In this document: in pieces, positions 1 through 12,990 of the stretch
Numbering within the stretch: the first letter of the stretch is position 1
Layout of the letters: the number at the start of each line of letters is the position of its first letter
NCBI GenBank assembly: GCA_008694505.1
Contig: VZDJ01000346.1
Span: 16,595,719 to 16,659,718, forward strand
Length of the DNA stretch: 64,000 nt
DNA from: Cyanoderma ruficeps
Lineage: Eukaryota > Chordata > Aves > Passeriformes > Timaliidae
Reading direction: 5' to 3'
Notes under the pieces: generated by a model
What the model was told of the DNA's origin: nothing
Database searches by the model: none
What the model saw: only the letters and a program-made list of their open reading frames with translations
Made by a program: the position numbers and the translations under genes

Positions 1-3000
1 ATAGGCTGGCTGCAGGATGGAGACCTACACCAGCTTCAAGGGAGGTTTGTCCGATAGGCACCTACAGCAGACTTCTCTCCAAGTCTGGCTACTCAAGGGT
101 CTGGACTTGATTTTCACATTTCTCAGGGCCTATAACACTGCTTTTCTAGGTCACCATAGCTAAAATCCTGGGAAGCTTTTAAAGCAAACTGTTTTAACAG
201 GAGAAGTGCACACATCTAAATTCATGCCCATATACTGGAAGATGTTCAAAACTAACATCGATACAAAAAAAGCTTCTAGTGGCTCTCTGCCTAACACATC
301 TTCTTCTCATACACCCTTTTAAGATAACTCTCTCTGATAAACTCTTCTTTTATCATCCAAATTATTCTGGATTTTTTCACCGGGTAGTAAAATAAGAGGA
401 CTCCTATTGTAGAAGTATAGCATTCTCCTTTTAATTTAACATATCAATCAAAGTATTTTGTTTTTAATTGCTTTACCAACATGAAATTGATGTCAGTTGT
501 CAGAGTGCATTTTTAAAACCTGTAGCAGAAAGAGCTGTAAAATTTGCTGAAGCTTACAGTGGACCTGTGCCATGCACATGGCCAGCTCTATTGGTATCAG
601 ATTCCAACCAGCAACCCTATGAAAAGCTCTAAAAAGTGCAAATGTTGCAATTGGCAAAGATCATTATGTTTTAAGGAGAATTTTAACACCAATTAATTTG
701 AAATTAGGGACCAGGATTTTCAGAAAGAGAATGTAGAAGCTTACTGCTCTGCAATTCTTGGGAGCTCTATTTGAGAATCCATGGAAAGACCCGAACCATT
801 AAAAATCACTAGCAACTTCTGAAAATCTTTGTCACCAGTAAAAATAATTTGCTTTTGGACTGAATACTATAGAAGTATCCACTAAGCTGAATCTGAGAAG
901 GGTGGAGAGCTGAAACCTAAGCCCATAACCATCTAAAAAAAATTAAACCCTGAAGATAATTATCTGTTTCTTGTACAGGCACCCTCAGTGGTTGACCTTC
1001 CATTCTCTGGCAATGAACTGCACGATATTTTTAAGAATTTCAACACAGGAGCTTCCTCCAGAAAGGTGCCTGTGACATACTCTAGCTGCACATTCTCTCC
1101 GTCACTGCACCTTCACACAGCATTGCCTCACCCAGAGTTTGGAATAAATGCTAACAGCAACACTACAGTATCTGTTTATCAGGCTGGAGAGAGTGACAGT
1201 CTTTAAGTACACAAAAAAGCTACCTTTGATTTTAAAGAAAGAAGGAACAACGAGGTAAGCCCCCTCAATATGTTGATGACATCAGTTCATTATAAAGAGT
1301 GTGCCAAGAAGGTCCTGATGTAAGGGACAGACATTAATTCCACTGAGTCCCCGTGGAAGAAACAGTACCACAGCCTGCTGTGATACAACCAGTGATGAGG
1401 TCAGCCATTCAGAGACTGAACAAAAAACAACGTTCAGATTGAATGCAACAGTCTTGAGCCTGCTACAGTGTATTAAAAGGCTTATTGGAACCATTTGCTT
1501 ATTCCCAGTTCCTACCAAAATACTGTTTTGAGTAGAAAGTGGAAAAAGTTAATGAAGAAATCTGCCCTCTCCAAAGGGAGTGTCTTGCTCCTTAGAAGTA
1601 TAGTCTTACACTTTACCTTTTTAGAGAGTTTGGTTTGGACTACGATTTCCCAGCCCTGCCCAAAACATAAGTGGTGGCCAGCATAAAGAACCTGAATTCT
1701 TCCAGTTTATTCTGGTTTTATTGCAGATCAAACCCAGGGTCACATACATGTCTGAGAAAGGCTCTCTCCCTTGCCTCTCCCTCGCTGAGTTAGAAAACAC
1801 ACTGGCACACCAGAAATGAGACCTTTTGATATTTGGTGGGTGAGAGGGAGAGCAGACACAGTATCCTACAGCTCATTCAAACTACCCTGTTCTTGGCTAT
1901 CTCTGTGACAGCTGTTTTCTAAGTCTTGATAAAAGAAGTCACATTTCTGCCACGTGCAAATCTATCTATACAACCTACTGTGAATCAGTGAAGGGATGCT
2001 AATACTGGGCTTCAGTTTGGATGCAATCTCAGCACAAACACTGAAACACATCCTCAGTATTTTAAAAAAGGACCATTATATATATATGGACTGTGCTAGT
2101 TCTGTGAGAAAAGCACATATGAAGTGCTGATATTGTTTAACAGAATACCATTAGACTGCAAAACTAACACATACAAGACGTTTACATTCCTATCAGGGTG
2201 TAATATTGTGAACATATCCACTGAGATTGGAGAACTGTTGTTTTTTCCTAAAACATCATGCCATCTGCATACAAAATAAAAGAATCCAGTAGTTGCCATG
2301 CTAAACAGGACTTCTAGTGAAGGGCATAGACAGTCCCCTAAAGGGAACTCAAAAGTTATGCACAGTGATGAAGACTGGAAGAAATTTTCCAGCTGAAGGT
2401 CTGTCAATTACCATTTTCAACAAATTATATTTTGGATATTTTGCACCACATATTACCACCACAGCAAACCAGGTCTCCCCAGAATGTATCAGCTGAGTGG
2501 GCTGATTTTACTTCAAGTTTGTCTTCAATCCTCCATGGTCATCTTCTGGCAGCGCCATTTACTGTGTTTTTTTCATGAAGGAAAGTTCACTTTCATATCA
2601 AGTGGCAGGACAGCAGCATTAGAGGCTGGAAATGTTTATGGAGAGCTCTCTGCTGGGGCTGTGAGAAACAAAATAGAAATCCAAAATCAGACTGTGAGTA
2701 TAGAACAGAGCAAAGAAATTATCATGCATTTCAACTAAAAATAAGAAAGTCAGGTTTGAGCTTAATAAATGTACTCCTAGAATATATATTGTGACCCTAG
2801 TACTTTTTAAAATCAACTTTACTCACCAACTAAAAAAACTCTTAATCAATTCCTTAGATAAATATAAAGTGCAGACCAGCAATCATTTGCATGATTTAAA
2901 AAATCCTCCTTGAATTTTACTGCCTCATGTGAAAGCACTGCTTGCTCTTCCTGTGGTCTGAGTCCCAGAGAGCAGGGCTCTTCTGTTTGGTTGGATTTGC

Positions 3001-3419
3001 ATTAACTACTGAAGGCTTGATAGCCAAATGTTGGAAAGGCTCTGTCAAATGCCCAAGTAGTATCTGATGTTCCTGCACCCTTTCTGCTGGCTAAGATGGT
3101 AAGAACTGGCCATTGGTGCATCGATGTGAAAACAGCTCACCCATATCCTTCCCCCTTCAGACCCCATAAGATAATGAGGAGGTTGCAGAGTTTCTCTTTC
3201 CCCTGCTAAGCAGTACAGCACACTCAGTGTTGGTGGCTCCTATTCTGTGCCTGAAAACCCTTGCAGAGGTGTACAGCCATACACCATTAAGGAAGAGAAT
3301 GTAGAGGTTACTTGTAACTTCTTCTCCCTTTTCACCCAAACTTTTCTTTGAGAAACACAGCAAAAGGACAAGAGGCAATGGAAACAAGAAGCAACAAGAT
3401 ACTCCAGTTAGATGCAAGG
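1..3419. other. Single-copy DNA, no gene recognised
   Basis: No open frame here exceeds about 100 codons, and none shows a domain, a consistent codon bias or a convincing acceptor-donor pair. I see no CR1 end. A short TA run lies near 2077-2087. It is best read as intergenic or intronic DNA. Confidence 0.6.
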
Positions 3420-3449
3420 AAAAGAAATCTTCTGAAAAGAAATCTTCTG
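3420..3449. repeat. Perfect 15-bp tandem duplication
   Basis: The 15-mer AAAAGAAATCTTCTG occurs twice head to tail (3420-3434 and 3435-3449) with no mismatch. The lack of divergence suggests a recent slippage or duplication event, possibly variable in copy number between individuals. Confidence 0.9.
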
Positions 3450-3548
3450 AGTGAGGGTGGTTACCTTTTGGACTAAGTTGCCTGACCAGGCTGTGGGACC
3501 TCCACCTACACAGACATCTGCAGCCCAACCAGATAAGTCCCCGCACAA

Positions 3549-3629
3549 CCTGATGTGGCCCTTGGCTTTGAGCATAGTTTACTGGAACCTGACTTGGCCC
3601 CCTGGCTTTGAGCATAGTTTACTGGAACC
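3549..3629. repeat. Approximately 40-bp tandem duplication
   Basis: A block centred on TGGCTTTGAGCATAGTTTAC recurs with a period of 40 bases (cores at 3563-3589 and 3603-3629). The 27-base core is identical, and the 5' part of the unit differs by small changes. It lies 100 bases from another perfect tandem duplication, so this short interval has rearranged at least twice. Confidence 0.9.
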
Positions 3630-3868
3630 ATCTTCTGAAGCCTCTTCCAATCTAAGTATTTTTAAGCTTAAACATTTTCTGATGGGGATTTCTGCTCGTT
3701 GTTCTGCTTTTCTGAACAGGAGATGAGTACCTGTGCAGAAGTGCTCATGCTGAAGCACATTCAGCTGTTAATTCAGTGCGTAGCACATAAATGCCTGCAA
3801 ACCCCATCACAGGCTCAAGCTTCTGGGACTGAGGAGCCATGCAGAGACAAGTTCACCATATTATTTCA

Positions 3869-3960
3869 TGGAATCATAGAATCATTTAGGCTGGAAAAGA
3901 GCTTTATGATCAATGAGTCCAAGTGTTAACCCAGCACTGCCAAGGCCACCACTAAAATGT
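3869..3960 (-). mobile_element. CR1 LINE, 3'-end fragment
   Basis: The plus strand reads as the reverse complement of an avian CR1 tail. It starts with GGAATCATAGAATCATTTAG (the inverted terminal repeats), followed by the block that in the sense direction reads TTAGTGGTGG...CTTGGCAGTG. Only about 90 bases of 3' UTR remain, which is a normal outcome of severe 5' truncation during target-primed reverse transcription. The sister family is present in sense orientation near 31.5-32.0 kb. No coding sequence is retained. Confidence 0.9.
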
Positions 3961-6203
3961 TTGGGATGCAGCTTTGTTTATCACCCATCCCTCACCCATC
4001 ACCTGTTTTATGGACCAGGGCAGTGCTGGGATGGGACTCATCAGAATGGGCTTTGCACCCTTTCCAGCTGATATCCTGCTTCTTTCATGGATGCATGTAT
4101 CTTTATGTGTGGGAAGAGCTGGATTGTTGGGGTTTTGGGGCCAGATTCCTAACTGTGAAGCTAACAAGATACTGATACTGCCAAAGCAGCATTCACATCA
4201 GCTGAAACTCAGGTTGGAAGTGGATTTCTGCTTCTCACTCCTTCAAAAGCATTCCTGGTAGGCTCTTCTCTGTGGGGTGTGAAGTGACTGGCTTTGCCAA
4301 GCTGTCACTATGCCCATATTTGCCTCTTCCAACCCCAAACTCTTGTAGCAATGGACATGAAGATCTGATTGAGCAGAGAAAGGATGGGATAATAAATCAG
4401 TAGGTATTGCACAAGACTAAAAAAAACCACCCACTCCCTGCCATGAGCACTTGACCCCTGAGTGTAAATATGCCCTATGAAATAGAGGAACAGCAAAAAC
4501 CAGTTTCCTTAATTATCTCCCTCCTTATGTGGGCTTATTTACCTGATTATGGTGCTACTCCTGATTTCTGTTTTTATAGCTGCTTTGCTTTTATCCTCCA
4601 GGTTCTCTAGGGCAACATTCCTAACACTGTCTACTACAGAGATCATCTACTACATGAGATGCCCACATCAGTAGTGGTCTGAGAAAGATGCACATTTTGG
4701 ACCCAGCAACTGGTTTCACTCCATGAAAGAATATACAGGAAGGTTTTGAGCCTTCAGCTGGTCTAGCCAGATAACTGACTGCATCCCTCAAGACAGAAAA
4801 GAAAGCAATGGTGACATAAGCAATTTCAAAGGCAAAGGGCAAATCTATGGGGAAGTTTTAAAATAGAAGAGCAGCAAACAAGTATTAATCTCAAAAGTGT
4901 TTGATTTCAGGTGAATTAGAGGATGTCTCCCATCTGTGTAGCATCAATAGAGACAGGCCTGTCTCATAAAGGACTGTCTCTCTTTCTTTGAGCTCATCTG
5001 CTGCAAAGAACGGAAAATTTCAAAAGCTCTCCCAAGCAATGGAAAATACCTTGTCTAGCCACAGAGTTGGAGTACTAAAATAAAATGGGTAAACTGGCTA
5101 ATTATATCAGGTCAGGCCTCATGACTGCACCCATGCTGAAATTCCCCAATCATCCCCATTGTCTCAGTCATTAGCCTGTACTTGTACTTAAGTCTGAAAT
5201 GAGCCAGCTGGCCCTTCAGACAGAAACCCATGAATGAGGAGAAATGGAACTGATCCCAACCTGAGCTCCATGCTCACCACAGAGGCAGCACAACCACTTC
5301 GAGCTGTGCAGAGGTATCTGGATACAATGGGTGACACTGAGCAAGCAGACAGTAGTAGTTCTGTCAAGCTCTGCATTTAGACCAAGCAAACTGAGGCTTT
5401 AGTAGTCACCTAGCCTGTTTCTTCTCTTCCCACTTTGTCTTTTGAGGACAGGGTTTTAGAAACACCTATTCTTTCTCATTACCTGGATAATTTTTCATGC
5501 CCAGCTGGAGGCTCCTCTAAGGACCCTGGTTTTGTAATAGAACATATCCAGTGTTTACGGCAAGTAAAGATCTTTATAAAAGGTATCACAAATAAGCAGT
5601 TGCTTTTGAAAACCCTGCCTGAGACAGTAAGCTCTCAAAACAAAGACAGCCCTTTGCAGGGGGTGTATATGCTTACCAACACAACAGTGAACAGATCTAA
5701 TCTCACATGACATTTTCAAGAAGCTGATGTAGAAAGACAACTATCATTTCAAAGCCAGAGATGTATTTCAGGTTTTGAGTATCTGTGCTGTGTGATTTTT
5801 GTCTGAGAAAGGGACATATTTTACATTCATTTTAAACACATTAATTCAACTCAACCTAGAGGTATTACCTATTTGCCAGATTTCCATAATTGAGGGATTC
5901 TGATAAAGAAAACAAGCATCTATTATCTTTTCTAAGTTTACTCTCCTGGAACTAATTTTATACTATATTTCTGAAGTCAGCACATTTCAAACACAGGATT
6001 ATAATGAAAAATGCTTATTTCCAAACATTCTTTTACCATCTATTCCTTGGAGTCAGTGAAAAACTGCATTCTGCTATATTTAGTAATATTTTTCTTGTGT
6101 TAGAAAAGCCATAGGTATCTCACTTCACGTGTCTCATGTCACCTGAGACATGAGAATATGCTGTACATTACTGCCGACTTGTTGCACCTTGCTATTAACT
6201 GAT
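3961..6203. other. Single-copy DNA, no gene recognised
   Basis: Both strands were read for exons and repeats and nothing was recognised. The open frames are short and their third codon positions are not biased. Confidence 0.6.
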
Positions 6204-6720
6204 TAGAGTTCATATAATGGTTGAGTGATTTGGGTTGGGAGGGACCTTAAAGATCATCTAGTTCCAACTCCCCTGCCATGGGCAGGGAGCTTTCCACTTG
6301 ACCGGGTTACTCAGAGCCCCATCCAGGCAGGCTTGGACAGTGCCAGGGATAGGGCATCCACAGATTCTCTGGGCAACTTGTGCCAGTGCCTTACCACCCT
6401 CACAGTACAGAACATCTTCCTAAAACCAGTTTAAGGTTCCTTGTCCTGTCACACCATTGTGGAAAGTCCCTCTCCATCCTCATTGTAGCCCCCTTTAAGG
6501 TAATGGTAGGCGCTATAAGGTCTCCCTGGGGCCTCTTCTTTTTCAGGCTGAAGAGCCCCAGCTCAGCCTGTCTTCATGGGAAGGTGTTCCAGCCCCATGA
6601 TCAATTTAGTGATCCTGGACACCTCTGGACTCATTCCGGTGGGTCCATGTTCCTTTACTGGGGACTCCACAGCTGGACACAGTATTCCAGATGTGTTCAG
6701 CTCTGGGCCCCCCAACAGAT
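6204..6720 (-). mobile_element. CR1 LINE, 5'-truncated, with a fold-back at its 5' end
   Basis: The element lies in antisense. The 3' tail is at 6204-6260 (TTTGGGTTGGGAGGGACC, then TGCCATGGGCAGG near 6276-6288). Going toward the element's 5' end there are the GGGCAACTTGTGCCAGTG block (near 6371-6388), the CTATAAGGTCTCCCTGGGG block (near 6513-6531) and CAGCTGGACACAGTATTCCAG at 6670-6690. The sequence at 6691-6720 (starting ATGTGTTCAGCTCTGGG) then reads as CR1 in the opposite orientation. It repeats, inverted, the segment that has just ended, with a spacer of about 7 bases. This looks like a small inversion or snap-back formed at the 5' end during insertion. Reverse transcriptase coding sequence is limited to the extreme C-terminus and is broken. 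Confidence 0.92.
6657..6720. repeat. Imperfect inverted repeat at the 5' end of the CR1
   Basis: The left arm at 6657-6683 (antisense CR1) pairs with the right arm at 6691-6720 (sense CR1), roughly 20 of 26 positions, around the spacer ATTCCAG. Both arms derive from the same part of CR1, the region encoding the Cys-Val-Gln-Leu-Trp motif near the reverse transcriptase C-terminus. Confidence 0.7.
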
Positions 6721-8209
6721 ACTATTACCATTGCAAAGTTTTGGGCACTGATAAAAGAAAATGCCTGGCAGCCCATTCATAGATTTATCCTTTTCTTTAT
6801 TGTGCATTGAATTATTTTTAACACTGAGGTGTGAGAGAGTGAGGTGTCTCTGTAATGCTCATGAAAGTTTGTGTAAAAGCAAAGTACCTTCTTGGGGAGC
6901 TGCTGATCCCAGTCAGTCACTATGGTGGAAGGAGAATTGGCAAGGGTTGGGAGGTGCTGCCATGAGGCAGCCTAGGCAGGGGCAGGAACCATTTACCTCT
7001 GCACTTTACAAATAAAGTTGTACCTGCATTTGGTTTCAGTCTATCACAAAGCCATCCCATTCCTGCTCTGGGTGGATAATAGGTTAAAAGAATAGTTCAT
7101 TTAACCTGTAGGTAAACGCAGCTATTGCTGCACATCCTCATTACGTAACAGGTCGCTGATAACTCGAGTCAACAATGCCAGAGATCCAAGGTTACCTTAA
7201 ACAATTGCACGTGTGGAGCCAGCTGGAGCCAGCACGGAGTGGGTGGCAAAGCACCGCCCCCAGCCCGCTCCATCCACCCACGACCCCTCCTCTCATGGGA
7301 GCAGCTCCGGCTTGCACAGGCTGCAGGTCAAGCCTCAGGGCTGCACAGAGATAGTGCCACAGCCCTGCCTGTGTTAAACAGTGACACATTAATCTAGGGA
7401 CTGAACGCAACACCCAGCAGCTGAGAGAATACAAACATGTGGATGCTTTTTGATAAACCTGCCAATTTTATTTTGATTCTCAACCAGTTGTGTCTTGGTC
7501 TGACTTGCCCGATTTTCCCCTCATTACTAAAAACTCGTAGCTGATACAGTCTTGAAGGTAATTTAATGTTTGTCAAATGCAGTTGTCAATATGGTGGAAA
7601 AATTCCAAGGGGGAAAGGAAGTAAGTCTCTTCTTTCTTTGATTTTTGAATTTGGTTGCCAAGCAGGAAACAAAGATTTGGGTTTTGCAGTACCTTGACAG
7701 AAAAGTTGGGCCTGTGAACACAACACCTAGAGCATCTAACACAGTAATCCTAATTCCAAGCATTTGATATTCTTTAATGAGTCCATGCAAAATAACTATA
7801 AAAGCCAAAAATATGGAGAATCAAATGTTGTTTTCCCTTCACATGTACTTTTTTAGAGGACAGTTAGGACATATTTGTCATTAACTATAAAACCCAACCA
7901 TGAAACAAGATATTTTTTATTGAAATGATCAGGGGCATTGATGTACCATCACAAGACTCCAAGACCAGAGTCTTTAAAACAAACAGCAGCTGACATATTA
8001 ATTGCTATTTCTGCAAGGATAAATTCAAGGTTTCTTTTTCTTCTTCTGGACAACTTCCTCCCATAAGCAGGTACTCTTAATCCTCCTGGATAGAGTTTTA
8101 ATATCACCATAAATACGCTCCTGAATAAATATTCCCGTGTGAGATCTAGGGAAAAGAATGATGTTACAAGCAATAAATTCCTTGGTGTTATTTATGTATT
8201 GCTACACTG
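6721..8209. other. Single-copy DNA with a mildly GC-rich patch
   Basis: No gene was recognised. Between about 7205 and 7360 base composition turns GC-rich with a few CpGs and an E-box-like CACGTG at 7208-7213. No start codon context, splice pair or protein family could be assigned. Confidence 0.5.
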
Positions 8210-8224
8210 AGTGTCCCAGTCCCA

Positions 8225-8325
8225 GACAAGGGCTTTGAGGGGGCAGCTGGACACAGCTTGGCACAGCCCGCTCGGGCACGGCGCTGGGCGGGCACTGTGG
8301 GGGCCACGATCCGCCCCGGCGAGTA
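8225..8325. other. Short CpG-dense patch of unknown origin
   Basis: About nine CpG dinucleotides fall within roughly 60 bases (near 8260-8322), in surroundings that are CpG-poor and AT-leaning. The patch is far too short for a classical CpG island. It could be a small regulatory element, the edge of an unrecognised exon, or a fragment of a GC-rich repeat I do not know. The plus frame through it (8211-8573) is open for 120 codons but matches no family I recognise, and GC-rich DNA favours open frames by chance. Confidence 0.35.
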
Positions 8326-11300
8326 CATGGATATGTGGGATCCTGGCTCACTCCCACATGTGCTGTCCAGATCAATGCCACATCTCATCTCAAGGAAGGC
8401 TTCAGGGTGCCTTCCAAAGGCAGTTTAGACAGGATGCTCAGAGTCTTATGACAGATGATGAACATTCAACAAGGTCAGGCAAATCCCATCCCCTGTGTTC
8501 TGCCTCAAGAGACAACTCCCTTCCTGCCTGTGATCCTGGGCTCTCCAGCCTGCATCAGGCAATTCTGAGATGAAACATTTCTGGGAGAATGGATGTCGTG
8601 GCAGATGCTCTCAGCAGGTAACCTTCTGAAAAGACAATTAGTCAGAGGTTATTGCAGCTGCTCTGTGGAACACAGTTGGTTCACACAGAATGGGTTGAAA
8701 ATGTAGTTGTCCAAAATGTGTTTTGCTAAGCTATTCAAAGCCATCAAATAGTCAGATTAGCCAAGAGTCTCTTTATGAATCACACACAACCCCAGGTTCT
8801 TTACCAAAGCAAATCTCTCAACAACTTTACTAGGTTAAACAAAATGAGGACACATATTGATTCTGTGTACAGATGATTTATGCAGGAATTTTGGTTCTTT
8901 GCCCTTTCCTTCAAAAATCAGAGTTCTTGGTGGACAACTCTCTAAAGCTCTTGAGCTCTCACTCTAGCCTTGATTTGAAAAATATCTTAAAAGACTTTTA
9001 CATCTTCTGAACTTGATTTTGCAGAGTAATCTGAAAACCTCAGGACTAAAATCTGTCCCAAGAAATGATGTCCTTTCTGTGCCTGTGCCTAACCAGCTTG
9101 TAAAATTCCCCAAGCTTAGAAGCTTGGCTCAAAAACCAGGAAAAATCCTAGGAGACATTCTTTCTTCTTTCAAAGTGGCTCATTCATCTCAACTCAAGAT
9201 GCTTCATACATCCCACCACCCACCTGCTGCTGCAAACATTCAAAGAAAACAGAAAAACACTTGCATTCAACAGACTATGATGATATCCTTGAACTAACAA
9301 GCAGTTAAAATATTTTGAAAAATTATGTGCAACAGCTTCCTCAATGCTTATGGGTTCTTTCAAAGAAGTTTCTTGATCTACTGCACACCTACTTATCACT
9401 GTGAACAGTGAACTGCCTGTCCTGAAGCATTCTGCTCAAGAAACTCAAATTGTGGCAAGCAAAGATTTAAAGGAATGTGATGCTGAGGAGTCTGATAGTC
9501 TCATCTGGTGCTGTCTGAAACTGAAAACGCATATGAGATTGCTGACTTTATGCCTTATCATGCATCCCTCTCACTGCCTGGTTGTAATCAGTTCTTGGTC
9601 TCCCAAGTTCTTCTGAGGTGCTCTGCAGGATGTGAAAAAGGTTGTTATAGATGAATGGCATTCCCCACGCTGTGGTTCTGTACAGCCATTTGCACTGCAT
9701 TGTGAGCCTTTGCATATCTATTGCTTTCACCTTAAGAGACTGGGTTTTAAAATGAAGCTTCAGGAGCTGCACAAACTGAGTGAACTCAAAGAAGATTTAG
9801 TGGAATCTTCAGCATGCACTTAAGATGTTTAAGCACACAGTCCCCAGTGGTTTGATGGCTGCTCTAATCACCACCTGGAACCTGTATTTGCATTTATTCT
9901 GCAGATTCTGCAGGACATTTTCAAGCCTACCCCACTCAGAAGCATGCAGCAGCATTTGGGAATTATTCTGTGCATTTTAAGTTCTATGCATTATATCATC
10001 CTATTACTTGCTTAGGATTCTCAATGAAATATGCATTAAGTTAAGAAACACAATCAGATGAAACTAAAGATTTCACTGGAAAATTTGATGTATTATAGCA
10101 AAAGGGTTTGGAAACTCGCTGGAGCTACGACTCCCTCACTGGTTGTGCAGAGCTTATGCAGGATTAATAGGTGGAACAAACTATCCACCTTCAGGGAGAT
10201 ATTCACTGTGAGGTTCCCTGAAATGAAAATTTCCATTCTGTGATTAACCAAGTGAAAAGGGAAATTATACCTACTAAAACCACCTAAAAGACTGCTCACA
10301 TGCACACACATATTTACCACACAGCAAAACAAAAATGCACCATGAAACCTACAAAACCAGTCCCTACCCCTTAGTTAGCTGAGCAAGCAAATTTGTTTAG
10401 CTTTCTTCAGGAATTAATCGATATATACCCTTTACCTGTATTATCACATTATGTTATCACTGCCTTCTTCAGGACCCTTGCACTGCTCTGAGCCCCAAAA
10501 CAGACAGGATGCAGACAAAGAGCATTTTGGTAGCATTTGGTACTTGAAGTTCAGCATGTGCCCCACCACTTCATTTAATGCACAATATCCAACCTCCATC
10601 TGGAAAATAATTATTGCCATTCTCATGGATACAGTGTCTAAACATGTCATCAAAAAAGGCTTTAATTTCAAAATACCTCAGTGAGAAGACATGGCCTTAT
10701 TTTAGTTCCTAGGTAAGCACAAAGAGCTGCACTCGTGCTGTCTGTCCAGCTCCTGTCTCCAGCAATAAGTGCTTCAGGCTGTCAGAGCCATGTTGGGCTC
10801 CTGAGGAAAGGGGGTTTGAAGAAGCTTCTGGAATGCATACTCCAGAATGCCTGTGATGCCTTCTCCTAATCTGGCCCAAAGTCTGTTTTTATCTCAAAAT
10901 TGTACTTTACTGATTGTCATCTGAAAGTGAAATTGCAGGACCATCAATGTTAACAATCCATCAGGGCCCTCCACTACCACTGGGTTGTATAGAAAGAAAG
11001 CAGCCACTATTTCAGTCTCATTGATCTGACCGTGACCAAGTCTTCCCAGGCATCCTCAGAAAGGTCTACACAACAATTAGCAACTTGCATACACCACCAC
11101 TGTTTTAAAAATAAAATCAAATAGAAGGCCCCTGGTCTCCTTCTCTCAGTGCAGGACCAAGCTCAGGGAGAGCTGCAGTGAGGGCAGGTCCTATCCAAGG
11201 CAGGGCTCCTCTTCCACCCTATGACCGATGCTGCGTCAAGGCAGCAGAGCAGGCTCATCCTCTGCACATGGGGCTTCATACCACTGTCTAAACAGCTGGA

Positions 11301-12990
11301 AAGTGAACTACAGTGATCATAATGAGTTGCCACATTTGAGGAGTCCCCTAGGTGATTACTAAAACTGTATCTGGATGTATTCCCAAAGGAGACCCTAAAT
11401 ACCAGTAATGTTGCCTTGGCAGAAGGGCTTGATAAACAAAGGATGGGCGGTTTGCATCAAAGTTCTAAGTCATGCATGAAGTCTAAGCACTGAAATTATG
11501 TGAGCTGTATTGACCACAGAGCCAAGCAAAGAAGTCATTCATGAAAACCTGACGTGTATGAAATAAAGAAAGCCAAAGAAAAACAAACAAAGTGTTCAGA
11601 ATGCATGAGCTAATCAGTCATTCAGGGTTTTGGGGAGTTCCTGCTCAGCACAGGGATTCTTTGGTTGCAAATTATGTTTTACTCTGATTTGCCCACTTCC
11701 TATCATTTTAATTTGGAGGTCATCCAAAGCACCTGCATATTCTTCTGTCTCTTTTTGAATCCTGCACATGTTCCTGAAAAGATGATTGCACCAAAATGCA
11801 TACAAATGGTGACAGACCACAGCATATGCTGTGGAGGTGATGCTGTCTGTGGTTGCTGCTGTCCCAAGCAAAATGCTATTCAATCTCTTCCTTTGCCCAA
11901 ACTAAGTGGTATCAACCATGCCCTGTGGGATGGTTTACAGGACCTGCTGGAATTCTCCACATTGCCCTGTCTGCCTCCAAGTCCAGTTCTTCCCAAGGAA
12001 GTCCAGGCCCAGGGAGATAATGCACTGCCCATCCTCACCCTCATGTGCTGCCATCACTGGCCAGGCTGAGCATCTGGGCCAGGGCTGGGACATGCTCTCA
12101 GGTGCTGTAGCAGAGGCATACCCAGTGTAAATCAAGGATGGGACCAATGTACTTGGTGGTAGAAAATAATTCAATACCAGGAAGAAATTGACCTTTAAAA
12201 GTCAGATGGAAGGGCACTGCTACACTTTAAAGAGAAGAGTTTGGGGCTAAATGTCATATCAGGGAGACTTCCATTCATCATTCAGACTCTTTGCTTGCAG
12301 AACATAACAGTATGGACTGATGGATGCAAGGAAGTGAAATATGCAGCAGAGCAGCATCTCAATGAGTAAGGCGAAGGCCTTATCTGCCATATCACAGATC
12401 GCTAGACTTCCCTTTGCTGTCTAAGTTAAATAAATAAGTAATTGTTCTGCACAAACTGGAACAGCATTAAAAAAAAGACACACACCATATCTCCCACCTG
12501 GAAGCTTGTCATTAAGGTTAGAGATGTAAATAAATGGAGTTTGTGTGGATTTCTGAGATGATTCACTTTAACTTCTGCAGATAGCCTGATTAAAGCCTGC
12601 TGGGTATTTCCACGCATAATTGCAGACTCAAACCCCAGATAAATATGAAACACAGACAGGAGTGGGATGGGAGAATCCATCCCTGCCTGTGCTGAGCTAT
12701 GAGAAGCAATTTGATGTGCAGAGCATCAGCTCACTTGGCTCTGAAGTTTGTGTGCCGGCTGAACAAACTCATTTCATCCACCCTAGATGGGCAATCAGCC
12801 TACAGTGTTACCTGGGCTTCTTCCACAAGCAGTGGAGAAAGACAAGGCCCTTCGAAGACTGACCCACCTACCTACCTGTCATATTGGATAAATGATTCCT
12901 TGGCAGCTCCACTCTTCTCTGATTACTGAGAAAGCTGACTGATGAGCTGAGAGTAGTTATCCACCAATTAAATGGCAAACAAGAGGTGAC
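8326..12990. other. Single-copy DNA, no gene recognised
   Basis: Several 70-130 codon frames occur, for example 11665-12069, but with no recognisable domain or consistent codon bias. A perfect 8-bp inverted repeat with a 2-base loop (CCAAGCTTAGAAGCTTGG) lies at 9110-9127. No mobile element was recognised. Confidence 0.55.

Noticed and set aside
10058..10250. Possible degenerate CR1 tail, ending TTCCATTCTGTGATTAACC
   Set aside because: Only one short motif resembles a CR1 3' end. The body does not align convincingly by eye.
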